A stretch of DNA of 64,000 nucleotides from Puntigrus tetrazona (Eukaryota; Chordata; Actinopteri; Cypriniformes; Cyprinidae): the NCBI RefSeq assembly GCF_018831695.1, contig NC_056706.1, forward strand, positions 21,028,847-21,092,846, given 5' to 3'. Below, one piece after another: positions 36,801 through 49,185 of the stretch. The notes beneath the pieces were generated by a model. It saw only the letters and a program-made list of their open reading frames with translations. It was not told where the DNA came from and searched no databases. Position numbers and translations under genes: made by a program. The stretch's first letter is position 1; each line of letters begins with the position of its first letter.

Positions 36801-39800
36801 ATGAGCAAAAATTACTGTGAAAGGAAATATAAACAGTCTTTTCTGTAAAATAGTTGCATCAGAAGACTTGGAATATATGTAATTGACTACGTTTCTTAGG
36901 CACTTATCCCCTGTTTTTGACTTTCAAGCAGGTAGAAGCAAAACATTGCAACAACATACTGTATTTTGCAGTACTCTGTTAAGAGTATATGGGTTTGGAT
37001 GAGGGTGAAGGTAAGTAATGACAGTATTTTCATGTTAGTGCTGCAGTAATGCATTTTTTTTAGACCAACCCAGATATTAGCGTCACCCTGGTTCTCTTCA
37101 TAAAAGCCAAATAAGATTTTTTTCATTGTAGGAATTGTGCTTTGGGTTATTGCAGAAAGTAAGCTCTGAGTTTATGAAGTACTTTAAAGGAACACAGTCA
37201 GTTTTTTTTAAAAATGCTTCCAAGTTTGGTAATGCTGGTGGATAGCGTCCATTGTTTTGAAGCTTCGTAAATCGGATATATCCGCAAGTACTGTGTCGTA
37301 AAACTAACCTAGACCCCTATCACAAGTTCCAGCTTCTTGGTTTACTTCTGATTCGACGTATGATGTATGTTTTACGTCTCAGTACTTGTGGATCTGGCTA
37401 AAAATGGCTACTATCCACCAGCATTACCTTAAGAAAATGAAGCTGAGAAAATGATGTTTTTGTCCAAGGCCACATCCAGATCAGATTCAGAACAAAAATC
37501 AGAGCAACATCCCTTCGACAGTCAAAGCTTACTAGTGAATAAATATTTTATTTATTGTTAAAGAAATCCTTTGTAGTCCCATTTAGCCACTTGTAACTAC
37601 CTCCTACAAGACACTTAATATATATATATTTTAAATCCCATCAAGAAAAATATGGACGTATCTTGGACTTGTATTAAACACAGACCTTATTTTAGTAATT
37701 TAGCCAAAAATCCATACATTTTCCTGCAGCACTCAAGTACTATTCCTTTAATTTGTATAAAATGATACAGAAATGGTACAGAAAGCTAATTTCACTTTTG
37801 TTAAAAATCCAATACCTCGTCCCAAAATAAGCCTGCCTGCTCTTCAGGTACAGCCACCATTTGTAAATCTGTCAATCCAGCAAATGTTTTCAGCCTTGTG
37901 TTCATCAGAGGATTTTTATGCAATTCATCTTGGGATCTCTGTTGATTTGTTTATTGTGCAATTTGGGCGAATCTTACAAAGTTCGAATGAAGAGCCTTTT
38001 TAATTATTTACAAAAGACAGATGAGGAAGGTACTGTTGAATGAGTGTAATTGTGTGGTGTATTTTTTTCCCCCTAAATCAGAGCAAAGTCAGGACAGCGT
38101 TGCTGGCTTGTCAGACTCCAGCTCCTTGCAGGACGTCTTCATGGAGGCCACCAGCTCTCAGGACAGCAGTCACAAGGTCGATCCTGGGAAGTGTAGTATT
38201 TTTCCAGAAGAATCGAATGCAACTGGAAAAGAGAAACCCGCCACAATAGAGGACGCAGGTATTGATCATATATTGTGGAAAATTAATTCAATTAAATTTA
38301 GTATTCACATTTAACCTTTAGTATGTAACATGGTTCTTTTGTATAATACTGCACTACCATTCAAAAGCTTGTGTTCAGTATTATTTTACAATTCTTTCTT
38401 TTTGTTCTTTTTTTCTGAAGAAACAATTTTAAATAAATTAAAAGTCACAATAAGGACATTCATAAAGGTTTAAATAGCATTTTTTTCAGCAGATTCACAT
38501 ACATTTTCAAATACTCTAATATGAAACTTATGCACACACACAAAATTATGTTTTCAGAACAGGACAAAACATCTGTTATATTAAAATAGATCTGTGCATT
38601 AGTCTGAATGAAACCTGTTAAAGCTATCACCGTCTATGATCTCCTCAGCAATGGTGCGGAGGGAAAAAAAACAAGACTATTATCTGTAAACATTTGAATA
38701 CTTAAAAGAACAATTATTTTTAATAAGTACATTATTACAACACTAGTAGTTTCTTAAAACACGGTAGGTTATCTTATCCTACTCTCTGGCTTTTTATACA
38801 ACCAATATCTGCCTCTGGTGGTCACTTCTGCCCTTTTTAAAAATCCCACAGGCCCCTTGGAGGACAAGAACATGGACATCAGCTCCATCACGCTCTCTCA
38901 AGAATCTTCAGTCACACAAGAGTCTTCAGACACCACTTTATCCATCACGTCCCCCGAGGCGTCCGTCCCCAAAACCCCTACCACGGACACCCCGACCCAA
39001 GCTCCACCTCATCCGCTGCACGCCGCTCAACCCCACCGACCTCACCCCCAGACCAGCTCCTCCAGCGAGGGCAAGCGCAGGCCAGAGCCACCTCCTCCGC
39101 TGGAGGTCATAGAGCTGCCTAAGTGTCTGCCGCCGGGACAGAGAGAGCAGAGGAAAACACTAGTGGATGTGTGTGTGAGGTCTCTCTTCCTGTGTCTGAG
39201 TCGCTTCCCGCAGCACTACAAGAGTCTGTATCGTCTGGCCCACCTGTACGCCTACAGCAGGACACACAAGGTGCGTGAACACACATACACTTCATACACA
39301 CACCACAGGAATCACTGAAATGCAGGAATGCAAACTTGCATAAGTTCACCACTAGTTAAGTGGTGCATAATATAGGCACACAACAATTATTAGTAATAAG
39401 TGATATTATATATATAGTATAACGTATTTATTTTTATTATGCTATAATCTTTATGCATGTTAAAAACATATTTTGTACGCAGGTTTGTACTTTGCGCACT
39501 TCCTACCAGTTGTGGTTAACTAAAACTGAATAAAATACAATTTTAGGTGAGCTTAATTTCCGTTAATTGCCAACGCAACACATCTTAGCATTTGTTACGT
39601 TCAAGTATAAATGATACTGAATCGAAAACGGAAGCTAAAAGCGAAACTTCAAACTATAAGAAATTATTGAAAAACGTAATTTACTGAAAAACTTTAATGA
39701 AAGCATAAGACAATATAAAAGTTGAACAGGCCAATGAGTGTTAAGAGGAAAAATAAAAATGACGGTGCAAAAGAAAACCCATTAAAAACATGCTAAAATA

Positions 39801-42488
39801 GTTTTCTTCATGCAGATTATTTCTCATTGATTTGAAGTATAGCCGTGACATTTCTCGACTGCTTTGATAAGGTTCATCTCACCCCACACTTGTTAGTGTC
39901 AGCTCAGACTTAATCTCCACTGTATTTATCATACTGCGAAACGCTTGTAGTTATAGTTGGCTCTGTACATAACACTGGAAAGTGCTTTGACACAAAAAAC
40001 CGTATATATGCTTCATAACAACCGTTTACTGCACGAGAACATCAGCGTCAGCAGATATGTGCCTATCTCTAATGCTAACTGAGCCAAGAGGATGATATCA
40101 TTGTGTGTGTGTGTGTGTGTGTTTGAAGCCCACGCACAGTGATGCCACTACCTACAGACATTAAGACTGGGCGTTAAAAACTGTGCCCACTCGCCTCACG
40201 GGTGCAAAAAGAAGAGCAGAGCCAAGTTTAGCTCCGTGCCAGAGTGTTGTGTAACACCCCTGACCACTAAACAAACCGCTTACACTGTCCTGAAGCCTAA
40301 TGTATGCGCTGCAGTTTGTTTTTGACTTGTGGTTGATATGTGAAGGCAATAGGTGCGCACACGTGGGGCCAGTGGGGATTCCCCCCTTACTTTACATCTG
40401 TGGTCAAGTCATGTAAAAACCTGCGCTAAATTAATCAACTTCCTGCTCAAATGGGTTGAAGTTTATACACGTAAGCCCTTCACATGTGATATCATTCATG
40501 CAGAATAGGAGGAAATCAAGTACTGTATAAAAGTACTACATCAGATGAATGTGAAAAACGTGTCTGTGGTGCAGTAGCTGTTACCACATTGTGTTTTTTG
40601 GATGGCTGTTTTAACCAGTCAGCTCCCAGCATCATAACTATCCATTTTGTAATTATTAATTTGAAAGATTGTAAAAATATTGGCATAAGATGTATTGATT
40701 TTATATGGAACAAATGCACAAGTTTATAGAAACTTTTTAAATGCATCGCCATTTTAAAAGCTTTTTTTTTTTTTTTTTTTTGTGAAGATGTTAAATTCAT
40801 TGAAGGTTGACAGTAAAAATGTTCACAATGTATCAGTTTATTTTTCACAATTATTTTTTTCTCAAATGATTACATTTTAAATGTTTCTGCATAAACATAT
40901 ACTGATCAACACAACATTAATCAGAAATGTGTCTTGATCGGCAAAACTGAATATTAGAATGATTTCTGAAGGATCGTGCGTCACTGAAGACTCGAGTAAT
41001 GATGCTAAAAATTCAGCAGGACAAAATAGTGAATTTTTTTAATAAATTGTAATAATATATTTCACGGTGTTACTGTTTTTGCCACGTTGGTAAAAATAGA
41101 GTACCATTAGAACTGTGGGTTATAAGCACGAAGAACATGCAAACAAGTTAATATTCATTGTTAATATTTATTTGATTACTAAATAAACCCTCAGAGCAAA
41201 CAGATTCGTTAAAATAGATCTATCTCTAGACGCTAATTGTGTTTGACCTGTGAGCATAACAGCCTGACGCCCACTGAGGAGAACGATTTACATCGAAACA
41301 CCCGACTAAAGGAAACATCTGCTGTGGCTTGTCATCTGTAGCTTTTTATTTATGGCGAATTCACCACGAGCTGCGTACCTGGAATGTGTATTCGATTTAT
41401 TTATTTTTTCCTAGAACTCCATATGGTGATTTAAAAATAAATAAATAAATAAAATTGAGCCACACGGATGCATTCAGAAGAACAAAATCACGATTTGTAT
41501 TGATGTTTTTGTGGCGGATCATTTCAGACTGACTCATCTTGCGTATGTCGCCGCCCTGCACTTTATCACTAATAAGCAAGAGTAATAATACTAATACAAG
41601 ATTCGGTTTCATAGCCGGTATGAAATATCTGTGGTTGGTAAATTTTCTCAATGATTTCATGTAGCGTGACGTGGTGATTTCTTTTGGCTCTGCCTGGAAG
41701 CACAGTGCAGCATTTGTTCGTAATATAAACCAAACCAACATTTCTATGTGTGATTATCTCTCATTCTTTCCATTTACGATTTCTGTAAGAAGCTTTAGAA
41801 GATTGATGCATTAATTGCCGTGTGTAATAATATCAGTGACTGCTTAATTGAAGGGGTCACTTGAAAAGAAAGCAAAGCATTATTGGTGTTTCTTTCACAG
41901 TAGGCCTGTGAAGCCTGTTTTCTGTGATAATGACTAACCTTGCATATCTAGCCTTTTGCTCTCTACTTTCTATTTTGTTCTTTCTCTAACTGTCGTACCT
42001 TGAATTACGATAACTAAAGGAATGCTTCACTCCATTATGAGAATCGCAACTTCCTGTCTTCCTTGAAACACAAACAGTGAATTACTTACAATAACAAAAG
42101 CACAGTAACAGTCTCATACTTTAAGTGAGCGATGCACTATAGCCTTGTGTGGAAAATGTTAATCACTAAAGATCACACGAGAATTCGTCCTAATTATAAT
42201 TGCATGCGCAAGGATTCAATACTTAACTCAACCGCGACTTTTTTTCATTAGATTCTTTATTTGCTGCTTATTATTAATAGTTAGTGCTGTAGTTGTTAAG
42301 TTTACCTATTGATTATGATTATGGATTTTAGTATAAGGTCAGAATAAGGCATTACTATGTGCTTAATTAACTATTAAATGGCTAATGTTCTAGTAATATT
42401 CATTGCAATAAGCAACTAATAGGTGTAACCATAAAATAAAGTGTTACCAAAATTTCTATTACATGTCAGATTTGGATCATGTCTATAT

Positions 42489-42537
<49 letters not shown>

Positions 42538-42540
42538 GTT

Positions 42541-42631
<91 letters not shown>

Positions 42632-45600
42632 TTGCGCTCCTTTCAGACACTTGCTTACCAAACGGACCCACATATGTCGTCTCCATCCCTTCACACTGAG
42701 AAATCTGTCTGATCTTTAAGCAGAGATTGTTCAGCTCTGAAATGTAATCACCCCACCACGACAAGCCAGAGATTTCATAACCGCCACAACACGTTTAATC
42801 GCACCCGACTCGTTCCCGAGGCGAAAGCACGAAAATTTAGCTCTCGGATTTAATGAATGGCTCCAAACGCCGTTTGAGCTCTCGTTGCTACTGTGCGAGA
42901 CATACAGTGAGAGATACTTGCGTGTCTGTATCCTAATAAAGAAGTCAGACGGCAGAGCTCTGATGTTATGTGTTCATTAACGGCGAATTAGCGGCGTGGA
43001 AATGGATTTGATGGGATGATACAGTGTAATTATTTTGGAGTGTCACAAGGGTTTGGATCAGCTTTCAGTCTTTAGCCAGCTAAAGTTGTTTCTGTGTTTT
43101 CCTGGGTTCTGTAAATAACTTCATTTGAATGTTTATGTTAGATTAAAATGTACTGTATTTGCAATTCTGCAGTGCAATTTGACTTTGACAATTGACAGAT
43201 TTCCTGTGTGAAAAATTAACACGAGGTGTTGCAAAGTCCCCAGCCTTCTCGTGCAGTTGGGCTACTTTCCTTTCATACTGTTGCTGCAGGTTTTTTTTTT
43301 TTATTTTCTTTTTTAGCCAGAGGGTTTTCATGCTTAAATTCTCAACCTTAGAATGCATTTTTGAAGACAATTAATTCCAGAAGGTCATTGGAATGCTTGT
43401 TTTGGCTATGATTGGGCTAGTTTTTAGGGCTATCTTTTATTAAACAGACCTGGCAACCCTGACTACAAGAAGAATTTTGTACTCAAATAGCAAAATAATC
43501 CTATTTTGTGAGGTTATCTGACAATTGTAAAGCATAATATGATATGAAACGGTTTGAAAGAAGTGTTAAAGTGCCCCTTTTATCGGTTATGAAAGGTTCA
43601 TATGTAGTTTTTTGGAGTCCAAAGCAACAGGTTGACATGCAGGCAAGATCAAAAAAACACTTTCATTGTCTTATAACATGCATTTATTTTAACCTTATTT
43701 GTTCAGTGATTCCCAAATGATTCATTCAACAATTAATTTTTCCAAAAACTCTGACCCTTACTCCTTTTCACACAAAATAATTATGCTTTATTAATCGAAA
43801 CTTTCCTCACAATTACTTGAAGAATATCTTGCTATGATTAAAAAATTAATATGCCGGGAGATCTGAAAACCGATGCTTTTGAATGTTATCATCACACATA
43901 TCCAGCTTCATACGTGTTTTTTTATATCCGTTTTGCATTCGTTAACACTATTGAGTATTTTTAGGGTTCAATTTAGTGCAGTGCGTATTTCTTACGTGAT
44001 AGAGCATTAACTTTTAGCAACATTCCACAGATATTTAACATAATAAAAACACGGTACACAATATATACCTAAATCAACCTAATAAAATGCGCCAGGTTTC
44101 ACATATTGAACCTTTGTTTTAGCATCACTCGATGGGTATTTCTCTTTAAAACTGCGGCGCAACGTGCAGTAAGAGTGCGCAGAGCTACATATTTTTATGA
44201 GACCAGGTTGGAATTATCACCGCATGCTGTATTCAAGTCACATGACAATGTAGTTTTATAATGTTTGTCGCTACCTACTGCAGGCTGTTTTTCGAAACTA
44301 GTGGGCAGTATAACTGCATGAAGTCATGTGACAGTCTACCACAATGGAGATCTTTATCCTCACCTGTTCTTACCGTACTCTTTCACATACTGCCTACTGT
44401 TTATTTCATTCGTATATGCTGCGCAGTTAAGCAGGACTCTAGTTTGTGCGCGAGTGAAGCGGTCAAGCTTTCCTCCGACTTCACTCGCTTCAAGTCATCA
44501 CACGCTCTCTCGCCCTCCTGCATACAGAGCTGACTGAATATATTTGTGTTTTCACAGAACCTGCAATGGGCACGAGACGTGTTGCTAGGGAGCAGTGTCC
44601 CATGGCAACAGCTGAAGCACATGCCGGCACAAGGACTTTTCTGCGAGAGGAATAAGACCAATCTGTTCAACGTAAGTCACATCCGCATGCAGCCGCGCTT
44701 ATATGTCAAAGTTCACCGTATCGCAGCTACGGAGTGAGCCAGTCTGGAGATATTACTGATGCGTGCGTGTATATCTGGCAGAGCGAGTCTGCTGTTCATA
44801 CATGTGTGTGTGTGATAAATGCCATCATGGGTTCCTGCGATTCAGTGCGGTAAAATCCCTTCTCACACAAACACACACACACACACACAGTTATAAATCC
44901 AGAGAGATTACGACTCCTCGCTAAAAATGCCCTAAACTGGCTGGATTTACAGGCGGACAGATGGCATCACTATGGTGTGTGTGTACATGTTGTTGCTGTT
45001 TTGCCCAGTGGCCCTTTGGCACGTTGGTACAGTCCTCACAGAGCAGAGGCCGTAACATGAGTGTTGTGTTAATGTTAGTGTGTCCACCTTTGGCCGTGGG
45101 TGCGGTCTCTGTGAGGAAGCAGCCTGTGGCTTTGTCAGTTTTGGCTCGCGGCGGTATAAAAACACTCGGGCGTCACGTCTCGCTGGGCTTCAGAGCTCTG
45201 CCCACTAGGATACGCCAACCTCGTGCCCACCTGTTCTCAGCTTATGGGAAAATCCGAACGTACACAAGCAGCATCCGGTCCAGGGCTCTTGGAAATTTCA
45301 AGAGCCTTTGCGTTTTATGATGGCGGTAAATTTAGAGTCGTTTTCATGGGGATGTGTTTAACGATTATAGTCCAGATTTAAAGGTGTAGTTCACACAAAA
45401 AAAGAATTGTTATTATTATATCCCAAGTTGCCTCAGTCTTTTTGTTGAGTCGTCTACTGATGAACAACCAAAAAGTTGGGGGTAACCGTTGGATATGAAC
45501 AGTGACCGTAAACTGTTTTTGATTTATATCGTTCTTTTAAAATATCTACAGGTTTAGAAGAAACTGAGTGTGTGTAAATAACGACAGAATGTTAAGTTTT

Positions 45601-48600
45601 TTGGTGGACTGTTTCTTTAAATGTGTAATTAATGTAAAAAAGAAAAGTGTAAATAATATTAAAGTACAAAAAAACAGCTAAGAGGAGGGTACTGTGTTAG
45701 AACACATTTTATCTACTTTGAACTGCAATCATTTTAAGATATTTAAAAAAATGTGTACAATTATTAATGGTGAGCGTAAAGATAAATAATAATAGTTTAT
45801 AATAACATATTATAAATGTCATTACAGGACTCTAGAGTGATAGTGACCCTGAAAGTGTCCCTGTGGTTCAACACTACTGCAAACATAAGGCACTTATCGT
45901 GGTCTAAACCAATCAGAGATAGTGAAGGGCGGACCCCCCTCTCTGATTGGCCGTGGTCCAGATTTTCCCGTACGTGTGTGTAAGTTAAAATGCTTGTGCC
46001 GCAGTCAGACGGAGAGGTGAGTGGCTTAGGTGCGTCAGATAAACAGTGTATGAAAAGAACGAGGTTGAGGAGACCGCATCAAGGCCCAGGTATACTTCAC
46101 TTTCCACGTTCCGTATACTCAATCGCGGATTGGTGCGGTCGGATGAGCTCCACAAATACGCAATGCCACGCACCTTGCCCCCCAAAAGTGAAACCCTACA
46201 ACCAGAAAGTGTATGCATTTCATAGAGAGTGGCGTGACCAGTTTCCCTGGCTAATTTAGATTTTCCTTTTATTTGATTTCTCTTGATATTAGGCTGGTTT
46301 AAAAAATAAAAGTAGTTTATAAAAATCTTACAATTGCATGATTAAGCTAATTGTTTTATTTTATAGTTTCAGATCAAAAAATAAATAAAGCTGCAGTTGC
46401 CACCAGAAAGATCTACAAGTTTTACTGTAATCATTTAAGAAAGTTTGTTACTTAAAACCTAATATTTTTTTTTAATAAAAAAAAACTGTGAGAATAAATA
46501 AAAGTAATAGTATATAAAAAAACGGATTTAATTTCTAAAAATAAAGCTTATAAGAACTTACAATTGCAAGATTGAAGCTGTATTTAGGGTTAAAGGTTAC
46601 AAGAAATAAAGCTGCAATAGTAACTTTAAGTATTTCTATACGTTGAATCAGTTAGGTTAGGTTGATCTTAATCGTATGTCCAAAAAATGAACATTATTAT
46701 TTAAATGAACAATATTGCTGTCATTATCTCGGTTCCGCTCCGTTTGATTGACATTTATGCACACACTCTATGAAGCTATTGAAGTTTAATGACAACAGCG
46801 ACATTTAATCGCTCACTGTTATGACAAGCTGCACTGGCGAATGGCAATGCTTGAATTCTACGAGTAAAATGTAAATTACGTCCCGCTGAAAAACCCGTTT
46901 AGCAACACAATTGTCAAAGTGCTTGTGACAGCCACATCTGGACACATCAAAAACTATTTCTTTAAGACCTTCCGGAAGGATTCAATATCAAATGCTTCTG
47001 TGTTTCCGACATCTTGCTTTTGTTTTTTTTTTGTAATGTAATGTAATGTTGTTTACACAAAAACGTTACTTAATAAATAAAGAAATCATTTTTTTCCCTT
47101 TATGCAAAAAGCGCTTTATGCGAGATTGCTAGTGTTATACGGGAAGGCAACGTTTCAATAATGCAAACAAAACTCAGTCGGTGTTTGAGTCAAGTCAGGT
47201 CGTTGTTGATTCAGTGATGTCATCGTCCAGCTCAGTTCAGTGCTCATCCAGTAGTGTCTGTGCTAACAAGTCGATAATATTGCCAAGTATTAACTCTCCC
47301 CAAATAAGCAAGCCAAAGGCCGGTTAAACCCCTTGGAGGAAAAAAAAAACCTTGGGAGAAACCAGGCTCGGTCGGGCTCCGGTTCTCTTCAGATGAACCA
47401 GCATGGTGTAGATTCATTCGGAGGCGGTCTGTGGCATGTAGCCGTTTATTTGCACCGTTGTGGAAGGCTTGTGAAATGGAGAGAAGACGCAGGACATGCT
47501 GTATGTTTTGCCGTGTCATGAATCACATTGTCATTTCCTGTTTCTGCAGAACAGGAGGGGGAATCTTTGCTTTTATTTGTGTATGTGAGTGAGCGATATG
47601 GGTCAGGCTGCTCTAGTTTGCCCCGGGCTCTGGCAGTATTTGTTGGCCTAAGCCTTAAATGCATCACAAAAACACAAACACAGTTTCTCTCTCTCTCACT
47701 CAGGCATATGTGCTCACATATGCAGCCGCCCACTCTCCTGCTCTCACTGGACCACTGGCCCGAGCCACAGAATAGCTGCCTGCATTGGGCTTTATTTCAT
47801 TAAATATATATATATTTTTTATAATTGTATATATTTTTATATTTGTTATCTGATTTTTATTTAATATAATTCATGTCCAGGTTTCTTTAGGTGTTTAGGA
47901 GACGTTTTGAGTGAGTGTGTGTTCGACAGCAGGCTGAATGACATGTACGTCTGTGTGTGTGTGTGTGTGTGTGTTGTGTGAAGTGCTGCTGTGTGAAAGT
48001 TCGGTCGTAGCAAACACCTGAGGTAGATGATGTAGAGATACGGTCTGCACGATTTGCATCTTGGCTTTCCTGTTAGCAGCAGGGTGTTGGAAATGCCAGG
48101 TGTGTGTGTGTGTGTGTGTGTGTAGATGTCACAGTGGAAATGCACAAACATTAACAGAGGGAGAAGGGGAAATGAGAGCCTCAATGGCGACGTGAACTCT
48201 TCCATCTTTTTCTTTTCTAGTTGCACCTTGTCTCATCTAGGCTCATCTTATCATCCCACTCTCTTTTCGTTTGGCTTTCTTCCCATCTCTCCTGTCTCTG
48301 TTCTCTTTCTACTTTCTTCTTCTTCTCTCAGCCTGGCTCACCTCTTCTCATCTCACCTTGTCTCTTCTCTCGTTCTCTTTTCTCTGTTGTCCTCTCCTCT
48401 ATCTTTTTCCCCCTCTTCTATTTTACGCTTGCTCTTTGTTTCTGTTCTCATCTATTTTCTCTTTCTCTCATCTCTCTCTTTTCACCATGATTGTCCCATC
48501 TCCTCTTCTTTGTCTTCCTCTCTCTTTTACTCTCAAGCCGTCCCATGTCTTCTTTTTTTTTCTTGTTCTTGCCTATTGTTCCCTCTTTTTTGCTGTCTCT

Positions 48601-49138
48601 TGTCTTCTCATCTCTTTTCTCCATAGTTCTGCCCTCATTGTTCGCTTGTGTTCTTATTCCTCTTCTTTTTAACCCACCTCAGCCTGGTCTCATTCTCGTC
48701 TCACATCTTGTCTCATTATCTTCTCATCAGTCTATTTTTCTCCTCTTCTCTTTGTCACTTTGTTCCTGTTCTCATCTCGCCTCTCTTGCTCTGATCTGTT
48801 TCTCTTCTACACTCCTAAGCCGTCTCACCTCTTCTTTTCTTTTTCTCTCGTCTTCTCGTGTCTCTTCTCCTTCGTGCTTTTCTATCATTCGTATTGCAGT
48901 CTCATCATTATCCGTTCTCTTTTCATCTCTCTTCTGTTCTTTGCTCTTTTTGACTTTTAGTCATGTTTCTCGTGTTCTTGTCTCTCTTTGCACATTCTCT
49001 TGAGTTCTCGTCTCATCTTTTCTTGTCAATTAAATTCCCTCACCTCGTCTCCTTGAGTCTGTGTTTGTATTCACATACCCCCTTTTCCCTCTGACCCACA
49101 CTAACATCCTGTTGCATGTTTTGTCTCTCCTGTCGTTC

Positions 49139-49185
<47 letters not shown>

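Larger units (their letters stand above)
29072..38081 (+). other. cabin1: cabin1 intron 27 (9.0 kb)
   Basis: Contains a CTCA tandem run just after the donor (29,096-29,123), several repeat elements listed separately, a long AT run and two GC-richer non-repeat blocks (34,360-34,560; 36,240-36,620). No exon or reading frame resembling a known protein is seen. The short open frames here have no homology I recognise. Confidence 0.55.
39271..44557 (+). other. cabin1: cabin1 intron 29 (5.3 kb)
   Basis: Holds a short GT run (40,103-40,121), repeat pieces at 40,950-41,060 and 43,567-44,250, the CT tract at 42,490-42,625 and a non-repeat block at 42,770-43,060. No exon is seen. Confidence 0.55.

Noticed and set aside
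42416..42764. Long open frames on both strands over the CT tract (Ser-Leu and Arg-Glu repeats)
   Set aside because: They are the direct translation of a dinucleotide repeat, with no other protein character and no exon signals.
48126..49003. Several 90-170 codon Ser/Leu/Phe-rich frames resembling membrane proteins
   Set aside because: The whole region is a C/T-rich degenerate tandem repeat, which yields long stop-free hydrophobic frames by composition alone.
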